DNA of 64,000 nt from assembly GCA_910591455.2 (NCBI GenBank), contig OU342819.1, positions 12,002,906-12,066,905 on the forward strand. The letters are read 5' to 3'. The notes beneath the pieces were generated by a model that had not been told where the DNA came from, ran no database searches, and worked only from the letters and a program-made list of their open reading frames with translations. Position numbers and translations under genes: made by a program. Below are positions 52,626 to 64,000 of the stretch, piece by piece (the stretch's first letter is position 1; each line of letters begins with the position of its first letter). The stretch comes from Pholis gunnellus. Taxonomy: Eukaryota > Chordata > Actinopteri > Perciformes > Pholidae.

Positions 52626-52692
<67 letters not shown>
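52626..52692. repeat. (GA)n microsatellite, 67 bp
   Basis: Pure GA tract on the + strand, the only long purine/pyrimidine dinucleotide tract in the window. It could form H-DNA-type triplex structure. Confidence 0.96.
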
Positions 52693-52695
<3 letters not shown>

Positions 52696-55600
52696 TGGGT
52701 GATCTTTGTTATTCTAGATATGGCTGCCGGGTGCCCAGGCGTCATTGCTCTGTCGTGGTATAGTAAGTGCGGTAGACAGTGTCAGATCATTTTTGTGGTG
52801 TTTGCACAGTATCAGGACTTGGTAGGTTGCCTGCTGAGTCGTCAGAGGTGGTGTGTGGCAATGCTGCAGCTCACATGTCACATCCCCTTCTACGTTGAAC
52901 TACAGTGTATCCTTCCAACAACCTCTCTACTCTATCTCCCTCTTTTTTACTTTTTCCATCCTCTAATTAACGCTCCCATGTTTTGACTCCTTGCCCCCCT
53001 CCTCGTTGTTTTTCTCCATGCCTCCTCTGTCAGGAGGAGTATGGGGAACTAGTGTTTTCTCATTAAGTTAGCAGGGAACTGTAGAGCGCAACAATCTAAT
53101 ATCTGCCCAGATGCCCATTAGTCCACCAGCTTGGCCCAAATGATGGGAACACAGATCAGAGGGCAGACAGTACAAGTCCCCGCTGGCCCTGCCTGATAAA
53201 ACATCCTGTTTCACTAGCGATGGCGGAATGGAGCAGTCAGTTGGTTGTGACGGAGCTATGAAACGGCTGCTCCGAAGGGGGTTACAGAGGGGTGGGAACA
53301 TGTTTTCTGTGCAGATTGCTCGATTTACAGAATGGCTGACATAGAGGATCCATCCTACACAAGGCGCGGCACTCATTACTGCTGTTACTTCAGCCCTCAA
53401 TACCAGATGCATGTCGTTTATGTCAACATCAGGTTCTGCCGTTTTCAATGCCCTTCCCAGTGTATCCTCTGTTTTGATCAGGATTTTAAGCCTTGTGCCG
53501 TCAGGCGTACTCTTTTTCTAATTGCTCAAATGTTGATGTTTTTGTAGAGTTCAGTGAGTTTTCTTTGTGACGGCAGAAAGATGGAGTGCAGGAAGTGTGG
53601 GATTTAGAGAGAGCGGAGGCAAAGATCAGTGGGAGTTGGCAGGGCGAAGGGAAGTCAGCCGGGACCCCCAGAGCTGAGTGATTCACCATCAAATGAATAA
53701 ACCACGGAGACGCACGTCCATACCTCCATACACACAAGCTAACACACACAGATGTGCACATACAGACAGACACAGGTTACGTTTTGGGGATGTCAGGACA
53801 CATCACTGTCAGAGCTTTGTCTCTGTCCTTCTCTAAAAAGAGAGGACAAGCATAAATTGGAGACGGATCACACACTGTAATAGGTTTACTTCTTTGCTGT
53901 GTATCTTCCTCAGTCTGTGTAAGGGTATTGAAGACTATAGTATCCTGTGGACGGTATGTTTTTGACCGTAAGAAAGCTCAGTTGAAGTTTCCTGCATCCG
54001 TAGACATTGGCATCATTTTCTTTTTACATATTGTCGTTGTACATTTACTGCTGTCGAAATCTTGAGGCCATTCTGCCATATTTGGATTACAGACCATGAA
54101 TCATTTGTCAGAGCTAGAATTCAATGTCCTCAGTCTGTTTCCTGCTATATTATTCCACTAATTTCAAGATTTAGTTGTCGTGACCATGAAAAAACAGAAG
54201 TGACAGGTGACATCAATCATGCTGAAAGGTTTAGATGACAACACGCTGAAACCAAAGGAAACAAAATACACCGGCTTCATAGGATGTGTTGTTCTTTTTT
54301 TTGGCATATTGTGTAATAGGAGGCCCAGAGGCACGTTTTCTGTGGGTACGTGTGTTTTTGGACAAACACGCCGAGCCTCAACTACTTGAAACAGTTGCAT
54401 TTGTGAACGCTTGTGAGGAAGAGATTGTTGTTGATCTGTCCTGGATGGTTTTGTTAATGAGTCATGCATCTAATTTGAGTTCACCTGGGAAAAGTTTTGG
54501 AGACCTTTCTGTTGATTTCTAACAAGAGCAGTGTACAGTAGTAGTAACGTCTGACACACAAATAAGCTTTGAGAAAGTTGTGGCCATTTTGAACAACATT
54601 TCGTTCAGTGCTGTTCCCAAGCTCATTGACTCTATAAGCCATGTTAGCATCCACACTTCGTGTGCATGGTTTGGTCGGATATACTGTACAGAAGTAAGTG
54701 CCTGAGGCTGACTTTGCTCTCCACTAAGGACCAGCCTGGGCGACACTACAAAACACTGAAGGAGGCTAGAAAACACGAATACTCAGTGAACCACAAATGG
54801 AGCTTGTGTGCTGTGTTAGCACTCTATGTGCATCCTCTGATTGTCCAACGCTAATGAACTGATTCACATTAACATAGCAAATGGGAGGCATTTAACACAC
54901 ACGCCCACACACACACGCAAACACACACGCACACACACACAAACACACACACACACATTCTCAGTCAGCCGGAGGTATCCTACAACTTTAAATGTATTAT
55001 CTCTTCATTTATAATATAATGCAAAATAGCATAATTGAGGCGTAGACTGTGGTGGCATTACGCTTGCTGTCAATTTAATGCATTAGCTAAAATCTATGTT
55101 GGAACTGTTGTTGAAACAATTGTGTTTATTTCACTGTAATTTATGCAGCGCTAGCTCAGTAACGCTGGCTCGAGCAATCTGTTATCCATTTTCCCCCCAC
55201 ATTTCACCAGTGACCAAAAAGTGTCACATGTTGCCTATCACAATGAATGAAGTTAGGTTGCACATCATTAATTAGACACATTGAAGCCTTTGTCCTGAAT
55301 GAGAAACAAAATGAATGACCTTTTGTATGAAGTTATTAAAACAACTTATAAGGGTTATATGTCTCCATGGGTTACTCTTAGCTTAGAACCTGTGTTATCA
55401 TTTGACCATGCAGAATGTCAGCAGTAGTCCTCAAAGAGGGCTGGTAGCTGACCCCTGAGGACCAGTAAACTTCTCTGTGCGTGACTAATGTTACTTCTCA
55501 GCAGCAAACCACAGTATCAGCATCTTTTTTCAGCACAGCATTTTTCGCCCTGCAACTAAAAAAAAGAGCCAGCGCACAGGGATCACAAATGCCATTGTAT

Positions 55601-58600
55601 TGTTGAGACATGCTGCCCTGCTGAAAATGAAGCCAAATAATAATTAACTTTTTTATTGTTCAGACAAAATTCTTGTGGAGTCTTCAGCTTTCACTTAAAA
55701 GCAGAGATTGTTGTGGGCGTAATACATTCTCGTCGAGTAAAATGTGAATGTTTTTTTGACCGACAGTATGTGAACACACGGCATGTTGACACTTGGTTTG
55801 GGGAACCCATGGCGCAAACAATTCTGTAGTTTAGGGGTAGAAATCAGTTTTTACTGTCGTTCACTTGTGCAAGTAGATAACAAGAAAAATATTGAGTTTT
55901 TCGCCATTGTGTGTATTTTTTAAATGAACGGGTTGTATGACTAGGACTCGTAGACCTGCTCGAAGACAGAAAATGTATCCAGGCTTTCGGGCGACCAGCT
56001 GTACCAGAGCAATGACGTCACACATTAAGTCTTCTTTGTTTAAATTCTGTTTTGCAGTTTGTGACCGAAAGTAAGCAGGAGATGAAGATTGTTGTATTGA
56101 GTGGCATTAAGCTTCATTTTCATGCCCAGAAAGGCAGTTTATTGATCCTTGTGTGCGCATATGTGTGCATGTATGTGTGTGTGTGTGTGTGTGGAGAGGG
56201 CTGCATAATGACAGTCATGAATCTAATTGCAGTGACTCCGAGCGTTTGAAACCTTTTCTGGTTTATTTCCAACGAGCTCAGCGGGAGGAGCTGTGTGACA
56301 CACACTCAACACAGATTTATGATGAATTGGTTCGTTTAAAAATATATTGAACTTCTGCAACCATGGAGACAATAGCGTTCAGTGATTTTTCTCTCATTCA
56401 TTGTCACTCGTGTTCTCTCCCTCTAACCCTCATCGGCCTCTTCTTTCTCTCTCGCACATACACAGTTGAACAAACATGCAGACACGAGAAGAAGCGGTAA
56501 CACATCAGGAGCACGCCGTGTCAGACAAACAGGGACACACACGCGTAACGCATGCTCAAACACACACACATATTTTCGTTGGTGGACCAGTCCAAATCTG
56601 CAAAAATACCGTCACGTAAAAAAAGAAGAAAAAAAAAGACCTTTCTCCCGAAACACCGGTTATGCAGTTAACCCCTTCAACAGGTTCTCTGTTGCCATGG
56701 CAACGTGCTGCAGGCCGACCGAGCGGGATGTGAGTGAAAGACCCATTTCCTTGGCGACCAGTGGAGACATGCAGAAACATCAAATGGTTGGCGTGTGCGT
56801 GTGTCGAAAGTGAATGAGCTGATGTGTGTTTATGTGAGATGTCAAAATCTCTGCAGTTGCCACCCAACTCTGCATCTCGTCATCCCCACCAATGATGAAA
56901 CGGACTGTAAGTAAGGGGCGGGATTGCTCTTCCGTGATTGACATGACTCCTTGTTCCGTGACAGCAATTGACTCACACACACACACACACACACACACAC
57001 ATTCACTCAAACACAGTCGGAGTTCACTGACTGCAGCCCTCATTATCTACCAGTGGTTTGTGGCCGTGTGCAAGAATGTGGAGACATGAAAAGAGAACAG
57101 TCTCATGCTCGTTCTGCATCTCCGTGGATGAGCTGATGCGAGGAGAGTCAGAGAAAGAGAGAGAGAGAGCGAGTCATGAGCCAGTTCCCTCTGCATTCTT
57201 CTCTCTCATGAATCTGCCCACGCGCTGCCTTCCACCCACATCATCGCAGCAGTGATGGAACTTTTCTACCTCCTCCTTTGCTCGTTTTCTCACTCTGCGT
57301 TCTTTTCTATCTCCTAGTCACACGTCCTCTCCGCTTTTCTATCTGTCACGCTTCCTTCCGCAAGTTGTGTCTCCCTCTCTCGCTCACTCTCCATTTGTCA
57401 TTGCCTGAACTTTACCTTTCCGTTTCCTGCCATTTTCTTCTTTATTTCTGTCCCTCATTCCCACCTTGCGCCGTCCTTGCTGACAGAGAGTGCATTTTGA
57501 ATTAATTCTCTGTCTGTGTGTGTGTGTATCAGCCATGCGCCTCCAACACAGCTAAACTCTGGAGACCGCATAGGTTTAAGAGTTTCCACTGTCATTGTAA
57601 TGTTGTCAGAGAGTCCTGTTTGATCTTTCTCTAGTTAAACACCTCTCTGTACATTAGATTTAAGGTTATAAGGAAACATGGAGCAGGAGATTCCATTATT
57701 GTGTTGTGATTGTGCCAGTAAAAGACAGTCAAGACAGTTCATATGCAAATTACAGAATCTCAAATGAGAGTTCTTTGTCTATCTTGCTCTGAATTTTTGT
57801 CTACCGTAGAAATATTCCTCAAGCTTCGATACAATAGAAACCCTGTATTATTCAACAGATCCATTCCACCGTCAGAGTTCTAGCATCATCTCATTAGGGG
57901 CAGGTGAATGAGAGGGGAGCAGTTTTATCCGATCACAGCCAGTGGAGGTGCCTCATCAAAGGCCTTCTGGCCTGGCCTGCTCCCCTGGGGCGTTGCCATC
58001 CTCCAGGAGACACATCAAACACATGAAAGAAGAACCTCCAGAGTCACACTCCTTTGCCTCCATCACCGCAGTCCACATTTATCATCATACCTGACTGGCA
58101 GTTATTTCCTATGATGCTCTGTGCTGAAGCTTACTGAAAATGCCACAGATTCTTTTGTTTTTGTTTTTGTTTGATCTGCGTTTCAAGCTGCTTTTAGGCT
58201 CAAAAACATATCTAAATCTGGGAACGGCTTTAAGTTTGAAATTTGATTGCATCAGTAAGCAAGACTTTATTCTCCGCAGCAGTTTACCTCATTTGAATCA
58301 CAGGAGCCTGTCACGCAGGAAAACTTCACAAAGAATATCATTCTTTGGCTTCATTTTAAAGCACTAAAGCTGTTTTTATGCCAAAGGCTGATGGGGGAGA
58401 AAAATAACAGTACCTCTTCATTTCAAACACGCAGCAAATTCATACGGACATCTATGCTGCATAACATATTCTCCCATATTCTCACCTGCAGTGTGCTTTC
58501 CCACTGCCAGCTGTAGCAGACAGTATTCACAGGGAGGGGGGCAGAGATGCAGCCATTTTGGAGGCAGTGGTGCATGCCAATGTATGCCCGATGAGTTCAC

Positions 58601-59828
58601 AGAGGAAGTAGTTCATCTTCCTCCACTGTTATTTTATTCATTACTGCCTGTCGGAGAGGGGAACAGACACACACACACACACACACAGGCTGAATACAGT
58701 GTAGGCACGCATGCACACAGGCAATGAGGTGGGCAGGAAGCACACACATCCTTGCGTGGCGTTGTTTTCCCTCTTATCTTCTTTTCTTTTCTCTCAGCCT
58801 CTTATTTTTATGTTCATTATTTTCATCTCATAATGGTTATTCTTGTTTATCTACTTTATATACCCACTATTTGAGAGGCATGTCGCTTAGGCGCATTACA
58901 GCTGCCTGAGGCTTTTAAACACATCTTTATATAGTAGCTCTGAAGCCTTCTGAGGATTAATTGGAGATATAAGAACTCCGGCTGCCTGCAGTTGTACGCT
59001 TTGTCTTTGTGTTTGTCTTTTTGTTTTGTCAATTTGAGATGAACTGCTTTGGCCTGCTTGTGGTTGGGGCAATTAAGAGTGAACCCTTGGGCAGGTGGCT
59101 GTTGAGGATTTCCGGATTTTCTCACTTGAGTAAACAGTAGTACATTTGAAATACTCACGTGTACACAAACTGGAACACAGAGTAAAAGGAAGCAAGCACA
59201 AAGGGGCGTCAGAGCATCGTGCTCGGGCCCTGAAGGTGTAGTTATTTCAATGTTGCTTCTTGGTCTTTGTATGACACATTGTGTGTGAGAGGCTGTTGGT
59301 TCGCATGGAAATAAAAAAGAGCTATTGGGCATAGAGTCAAGAGAGAAGGTAAGGAGGAGAAAAGGAGCGTGGTGTGCTGTAACGGCCTGGTAGCCCATGC
59401 TTACCCGAGCTCAACAACACTCATTAAGCTCAGCTGCCTGTGCTGCAAAAGTTTGGGAGATTCAAACTGAAGAAGACTCCTATCCCCCTCCCCCTGCAGG
59501 CCAAAACAACCTCTGAACTAGACAATAGCTCCCTGGCTTCTTCCTGAGATGGATATAAGTTTTGATGTGTCTTGACTGTGGTCTGGCTCGGGGAGGCATA
59601 CGACTGGTCAGTGGTCATTTTTCAGGGTGATGGTCTGCACTGTACTGTGCTGTAATGTGCTGGAAGTCGAATACAATTTTAGCCTTTAGATAAAGCTACT
59701 TGATCCCTGCTGCTATATTTGCTTTTTTCTGTTTCTACCAGCAGTCGAACACGGCTGTCATTTCTAGACAGAACTACTCAACATTATCAAGATTATTTTA
59801 GCCAATATTGATATAACAATTATTTATC
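52693..59828. other. intronic, no gene recognised
   Basis: Short AC tracts at about 54895-54955, 56972-57001 and 58669-58687. A 180-codon minus-strand open frame (58856-59398) has no recognisable domain, no splice context and a low-complexity feel, so I treat it as chance. Confidence 0.5.
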
Positions 59829-60015
59829 ACTGGCGAGGGGTGCTGTAAAGCTCCACCATCACCCTGGGCCTATAAGCTGATCTAGAGATGGTCGTGGCAC
59901 ACCACTGCGGAGGAAATACGCCCGGCAAGGGCCAGCAAGCGCCAGGGAGAGTTTCCACGAGGGGGATCCTCCCAAAGCGACGTCAGTCCCCGATCCGCCA
60001 AGCAGGGCGATGGCT
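59829..60015 (-). pseudogene. decayed 28S rRNA fragment (D2 expansion region)
   Basis: Read on the minus strand, the segment gives GCCGGGCGTATTTCCTCCGC, then GTGGTGTGCCACGACCATCT, TTATAGGCCCAGGGTGATGG and TTTACAGCACCCCTCGCCAG. This follows the order of 28S rRNA text GCCGGGCGCATTTCC, GGTGCGCCGCGACCGGCTC, GGAAGGCCCGG and GTTACAGCCCC as remembered. Many differences are CG to TG or CA, the pattern of methylation decay, so it is an inactive copy. The GC content contrasts sharply with AT-rich flanks. Only about 190 bases are recognisable. It may be a dispersed rDNA fragment or part of an rRNA-derived retroelement. Confidence 0.65.
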
Positions 60016-62963
60016 CATGAGCTGAATGCGACTCAATAACATCTTGTCGATAATCATGTTTTCATATTCGTTGAAATTCAAAGTCGATTCATTGCACAGC
60101 TCTATTTCTAGACGCAGTCCTTCTAAACTTATCCATCCAATTAAACACATAGTTCAACTGTCGTCCAACAGCCATAAACCCCTTCCTGAACCTCCAAAAT
60201 TATTTTAATTTCAACTTGCATAAGAGTGTATTCGTTAAAATGCTGGTGTGCGACATCTATATATGACACTCATAGTGAATCGTTAACATTATGATGTCAT
60301 ATACTAGTGGTATATCTGTACTCAATGAGTGTGTTCTGGTGGAGGATAAGCAAAAGTTAGGAACTGGGGACAAGAACGTTTTCATATTACCTTAAAGTCA
60401 GAAATCATGTGCTGCTACAGGGATTCCGTCCCTGTTGATGCGTTTGTACATATCTTAAGCTGAATCATTGTTTAAAATCGTCTCCCTGTCAAAGATATGT
60501 CTCTGAAGTTCTTACCTCCTGTTAATGATTCCTAGAGACATAAACTCTATAATACAGTACCAATGGTATGTAGTTTTACAGGATGCATTCATGTACAGTA
60601 GCATCATTTGAGGACAGCGAGTGTGTTGCGGTGGACCGTGACATTAGTGTGTTGTGACGTTCTCCACAGAGGCCACCGTTCTTACCCGTCAGCAACCATG
60701 AGCGTGTGCTTACTGTCCATCAGGGAAGCATATATGTTTCCCTGCTCCCTGCTTCCCCTCACATATATACACACACCAGCAACTTTTCTGTCTCCCCGAT
60801 ATACAGTCTGGCAGACTCTTGGTTGAGAAACTGAAGGTGGCTAACGCTAGTTGATTTATTTATGAGATGGGATTCAATACTGGCTGGAGGCCTGTCTTTA
60901 AGGCTATGCCTCTTATAGTCTATTCTTATTGACAGCGTTTGTGGTCTTCATTAATATTACATTTTGCCATTCTGACAGATAAGCATTCCCAGGGGATTGC
61001 ATCAAAATAAAGTTTTCTACTCCACCAAAACATCCTCAGTACTTTCAGCCTAACTTTGACAGGAAGACAGTGATTGTCTCTGCTGAAACTGTGGCAGATT
61101 TGAGATTTTCTGTTGTAAAATAGTGCATTTGTGTGAGGCTAAACTGATCGGTGTGTGTGGAGAGGTTTGCAATTTAATCTTTGCTTCTTTTTTTTTTTTT
61201 TATGGGTGTGTGTCCTGAGTGCATGAATCAGTGCAAAATTGGTTTGGTGAGTATTTACCTCGAGCGTAGCGGTAGCTTTGATTTACTCAGTTTTGGTCTA
61301 ATAGGTCAGGCAAGGCAAAAAGTATCTTGCTCAGGTGACAAGATATATAAGTCTCTTCTACTGCTGGATCTCTACCAGCACCACAAAATCAATAGGGAAC
61401 ATCACATAATAAATCATACTGCAGGAAATTAGAACTGCTTTGGGGTAAGGGTCTAACATTTCAGATGCCCAGCGTTGAAGAGAATTATAAATAGACTGGA
61501 TACATTGATTAGCATTAATGCTAATTCAGCTGTGGGTTCTGAGCTTCTTTTATGTGGGTTTCTTACATGCAATTTAGATTGGGTACTTTGCTCTCTTTTA
61601 AATTATTCAGGCGCACACACACACACACAGGAGCACTGCGATAGGTGATGCAGTCGCGGAGAGTCACTGGTGATGACTGTCACTTGTGGTCCCATGGGCT
61701 GCTCGGTGGTCAGAGATTGGGAGGTAACAGAGGAAGACTATTATTGTGATCTACTCAATTATTCATCCATGGAGAAACTCAATACCCTGAGCGAGAAAGA
61801 GAACTTTAAGTTGACACAAAGCATAGCTCTCGTATGCCCAAGCGCAGGTGAAAGGTTTATCCATGTTCAGACCTGACTCTGTCATGAATTAAAAAAGAGC
61901 TTCAGAGCTTTCACCGGCAACAAAGCAACAATTCATTTTTGATGTAGTTTTAGTGTCTTTGATTTCATTCTTGGATGCAGGATAGTGAAGACATCTTCTT
62001 TTTGTTACATTACATTTTGAGTCTTCAACAGGTAAAAAAAGATTCCGCACCACAGACCCTTTGATCATCTGTCGTGGCATTTTTTTTTACACTGTGTAAA
62101 GGTACCATGATTACTCCTCCATTGTCCGTAGGCATGCCAGTGCTCATCTCACCTTAATGTCCACTTTGTTCCTCCCCCATTGGACTCACCTGACAGTGGA
62201 GTGTATCTTCGGCGATAGCGTCCCAAAACCAGCTTAGCTTTGCTGGTGGGAACCAAAATGCTCAGCTCTTATTTTATTTTAACAAAACTTGAGCCGAACT
62301 GCGTATTCCATACACCTCGCCCCCACCATCAACACTTATTCACTAAGTGGATTGCTGCATTATAACCTCTTGAACCATCCCCCCCAAAAAAACGAGGAGC
62401 AGTCATGAATGTAACTGCCAGAGACGGCATTTTTTTTTCACACGTTGTGTTTACATACCAGCAGAACCACCTTTGATGGGATTAGAATCACTAAAGATGT
62501 GCTTTAGCCGGCCTTGGAAGCTGCTAGCAAGGAGAATGTGCCGGGATTTATGCATTTTTGATGCAGCGTGGGGAGGAGTGGAACTCTAAAAAGGCTGCAT
62601 GACCTACTTAGAGACGTGGAATTCAGACGACTCATGCCACAAAAAGAGAAATCTTTCTCTCACTCTCTGTATGTGTGTCAGAGAAATGTTTGCAAAGTGT
62701 GCTCATTCACATGTTCTCTTCTGCCTGCTGGTGTGCCCGTGTGCGCACAGACGCGGCAAATTCATCAGTGTCTTCTTTTTTTATTTTTTTTTTATCGTTT
62801 CTCTCTTTATTTTGCAATAGTGCGTGTGTCCTGCTCCATGGGCTGCTTTTTATTTTAAGCCTTTCATTCTGTTTTATTTAAAAGCCTCTGTAATAGGGAG
62901 CCTTCTGACATCCTGCAACACTTCTGCCAACAATCCACTGAGATGGCATCTGGCTGGCTGTAG

Positions 62964-62967
<4 letters not shown>
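60016..62967. other. intronic, no gene recognised
   Basis: AT-rich sequence with small random open frames on both strands. Homopolymer T tracts near 61189-61202 and short AC tracts only. Confidence 0.5.

Positions 62968-63051
<84 letters not shown>
62968..63051. repeat. (AC)n microsatellite, 84 bp
   Basis: CA tract with one G near the start. Both strands show spurious His-Thr or Val-Cys open frames from it. Confidence 0.96.
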
Positions 63052-63053
<2 letters not shown>

Positions 63054-64000
63054 TTTTTAACCACACACGCAAGAGACTAACAACGGCTTGTCCCTCTGTC
63101 CCCATCTAAGGGAAAAATGCAATTTTCTTTGCGACATGGCCTTGTACACAAATTAATTTTCCTTTGCAGTCCAGCCCCTTCGCTCCCTCCCTCTCTCCAT
63201 CACCTCCCCTCCCGCTCTCTTTCTTGGTAGCTATGGCAACACAGTGTTGCACGTCAGCTTCTCAAACGAGACGGTATTGTCCGACGGCTCCGGCTGTCAC
63301 ATTCCTGCTATACTGTCACCCTTTAGGGTGAGACGTGGAGGGAGAAAGACTCTTTTCTTATTGCTCCTATGTGTTTCAAGTCACCTCAATACGGGCCAGT
63401 CAATAAGCGATTCATTGGAAATGACAAGCACTCGCAGTCAATGCCCTCAACTGGAGTGTTTATTTGGCCCGGAAATGAGCTATTGTGAGACAAGAGTTGA
63501 CCACCTGGTTGGATGGTTCGTGTGCGTGTCCATCTGTGTGGTGTGGTGATTGATGATTGTTTGTGGACACTGTTGGCATGGACCCCGGCCTGGTTGAATC
63601 TGCGCTGGTTGATGAATCCCGGGGCGCATGGTGTTTGTGTGTTTCTGTTGGTGGCAGTGGACCTCCCAGTTGATGCGAAGCAGTGCTGGCAGGAGTAATG
63701 ACTGGACCTCTGAAAATGTTTTTTAGCTTTGTCAATTGATGATAATTATTGTGCCATTCCCCCCCCCCCCCTTTTGTTAGAAATAAATACTATCCATCTT
63801 GAAAAACACATTTCCCTGTATCTTTTCATTTCACTTGGATGTCATTATCCATTTACCTTCAACAGCTACCTTGCAATCCTCTGTGCTCTCCTGCCACTGA
63901 CTATTTAATCAGTGTTCCGCTAATGTTAATGATTGATAAGCACATTAGTTTGCCATGTTATGGCGGTCCACTCTTTCAAAGCATCCTTTAAAATATATGG
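63052..64000. other. intronic, no gene recognised
   Basis: No exon found. A 10-base C run lies at about 63760-63770. Confidence 0.5.

Larger units (their letters stand above)
29880..64000 (+). other. gabbr2: gabbr2 intron 1 (partial, at least 34 kb)
   Basis: No exon continuing the Venus-flytrap domain (expected to begin with Cys-Asp-Asn-Ala-Lys) was found downstream, so the rest of the window is most simply intron 1. It holds microsatellites, transposon relics and long unannotated stretches, listed separately. Some stretches could be conserved regulatory elements, which cannot be judged without alignment. Confidence 0.65.

Noticed and set aside
58856..59398. A 180-codon minus-strand open frame, the longest in the window.
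   Set aside because: No domain, no Kozak or splice context, odd composition and no resemblance to any family I know. Length alone is compatible with chance in 64 kb.

Overview
The window looks like nuclear DNA of a percomorph (spiny-rayed) teleost fish. Short exons with GT-AG introns, long AC/TG microsatellites, a tRNA-derived SINE of the percomorph type, hAT and Tc1 transposon debris, and the adjacent presence of galnt12 and gabbr2 all point there. There is no operon structure, CRISPR array or prokaryotic feature.

Region 1 (1-7923, + strand) holds the last nine coding exons of galnt12, a Golgi polypeptide N-acetylgalactosaminyltransferase. All nine exons join in frame to 459 residues and a stop. 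They cover almost the whole GT-A catalytic domain and the C-terminal ricin-type lectin domain. Exon 1 (cytoplasmic tail, transmembrane anchor, stem) lies upstream of the window. A possible 3' UTR follows, to about 10.3 kb.

Region 2 (about 10.3-28.8 kb) lies between the two recognised genes. It is mostly AT-rich non-coding DNA with decayed interspersed repeats: two percomorph repeat families, a SINE, a foldback element, a mosaic tandem duplication at 19.4-20.8 kb, a 118-bp AC tract and a 36-bp C tract. Two short coding-like patches are not explained. At 12293-12823 a two-exon candidate reads in frame through a splice junction to a stop. At 15130-15568 two overlapping open frames compete. I cannot assign either to a known family.

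Region 3 (about 28.8-29.9 kb) is a CpG-richer segment that carries the first coding exon of gabbr2 (GABA-B receptor subunit 2): a signal peptide and the start of the extracellular Venus-flytrap domain, ending at a phase-0 donor.

Region 4 (29880-64000) reads as part of a very long gabbr2 intron 1, at least 34 kb. I saw no second gabbr2 exon and no other convincing gene in it. It contains many microsatellites, a 554-bp non-autonomous hAT element with an exact 8-bp target-site duplication, a Tc1 transposase relic, several percomorph repeats, and a decayed 28S rRNA fragment on the minus strand at about 59.8-60.0 kb.

The two named genes work in unrelated processes (mucin-type O-glycosylation and slow inhibitory neurotransmission). 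They are neighbours by chromosome history, not function. Repeat family names and the human gene order are from memory and were not searched.
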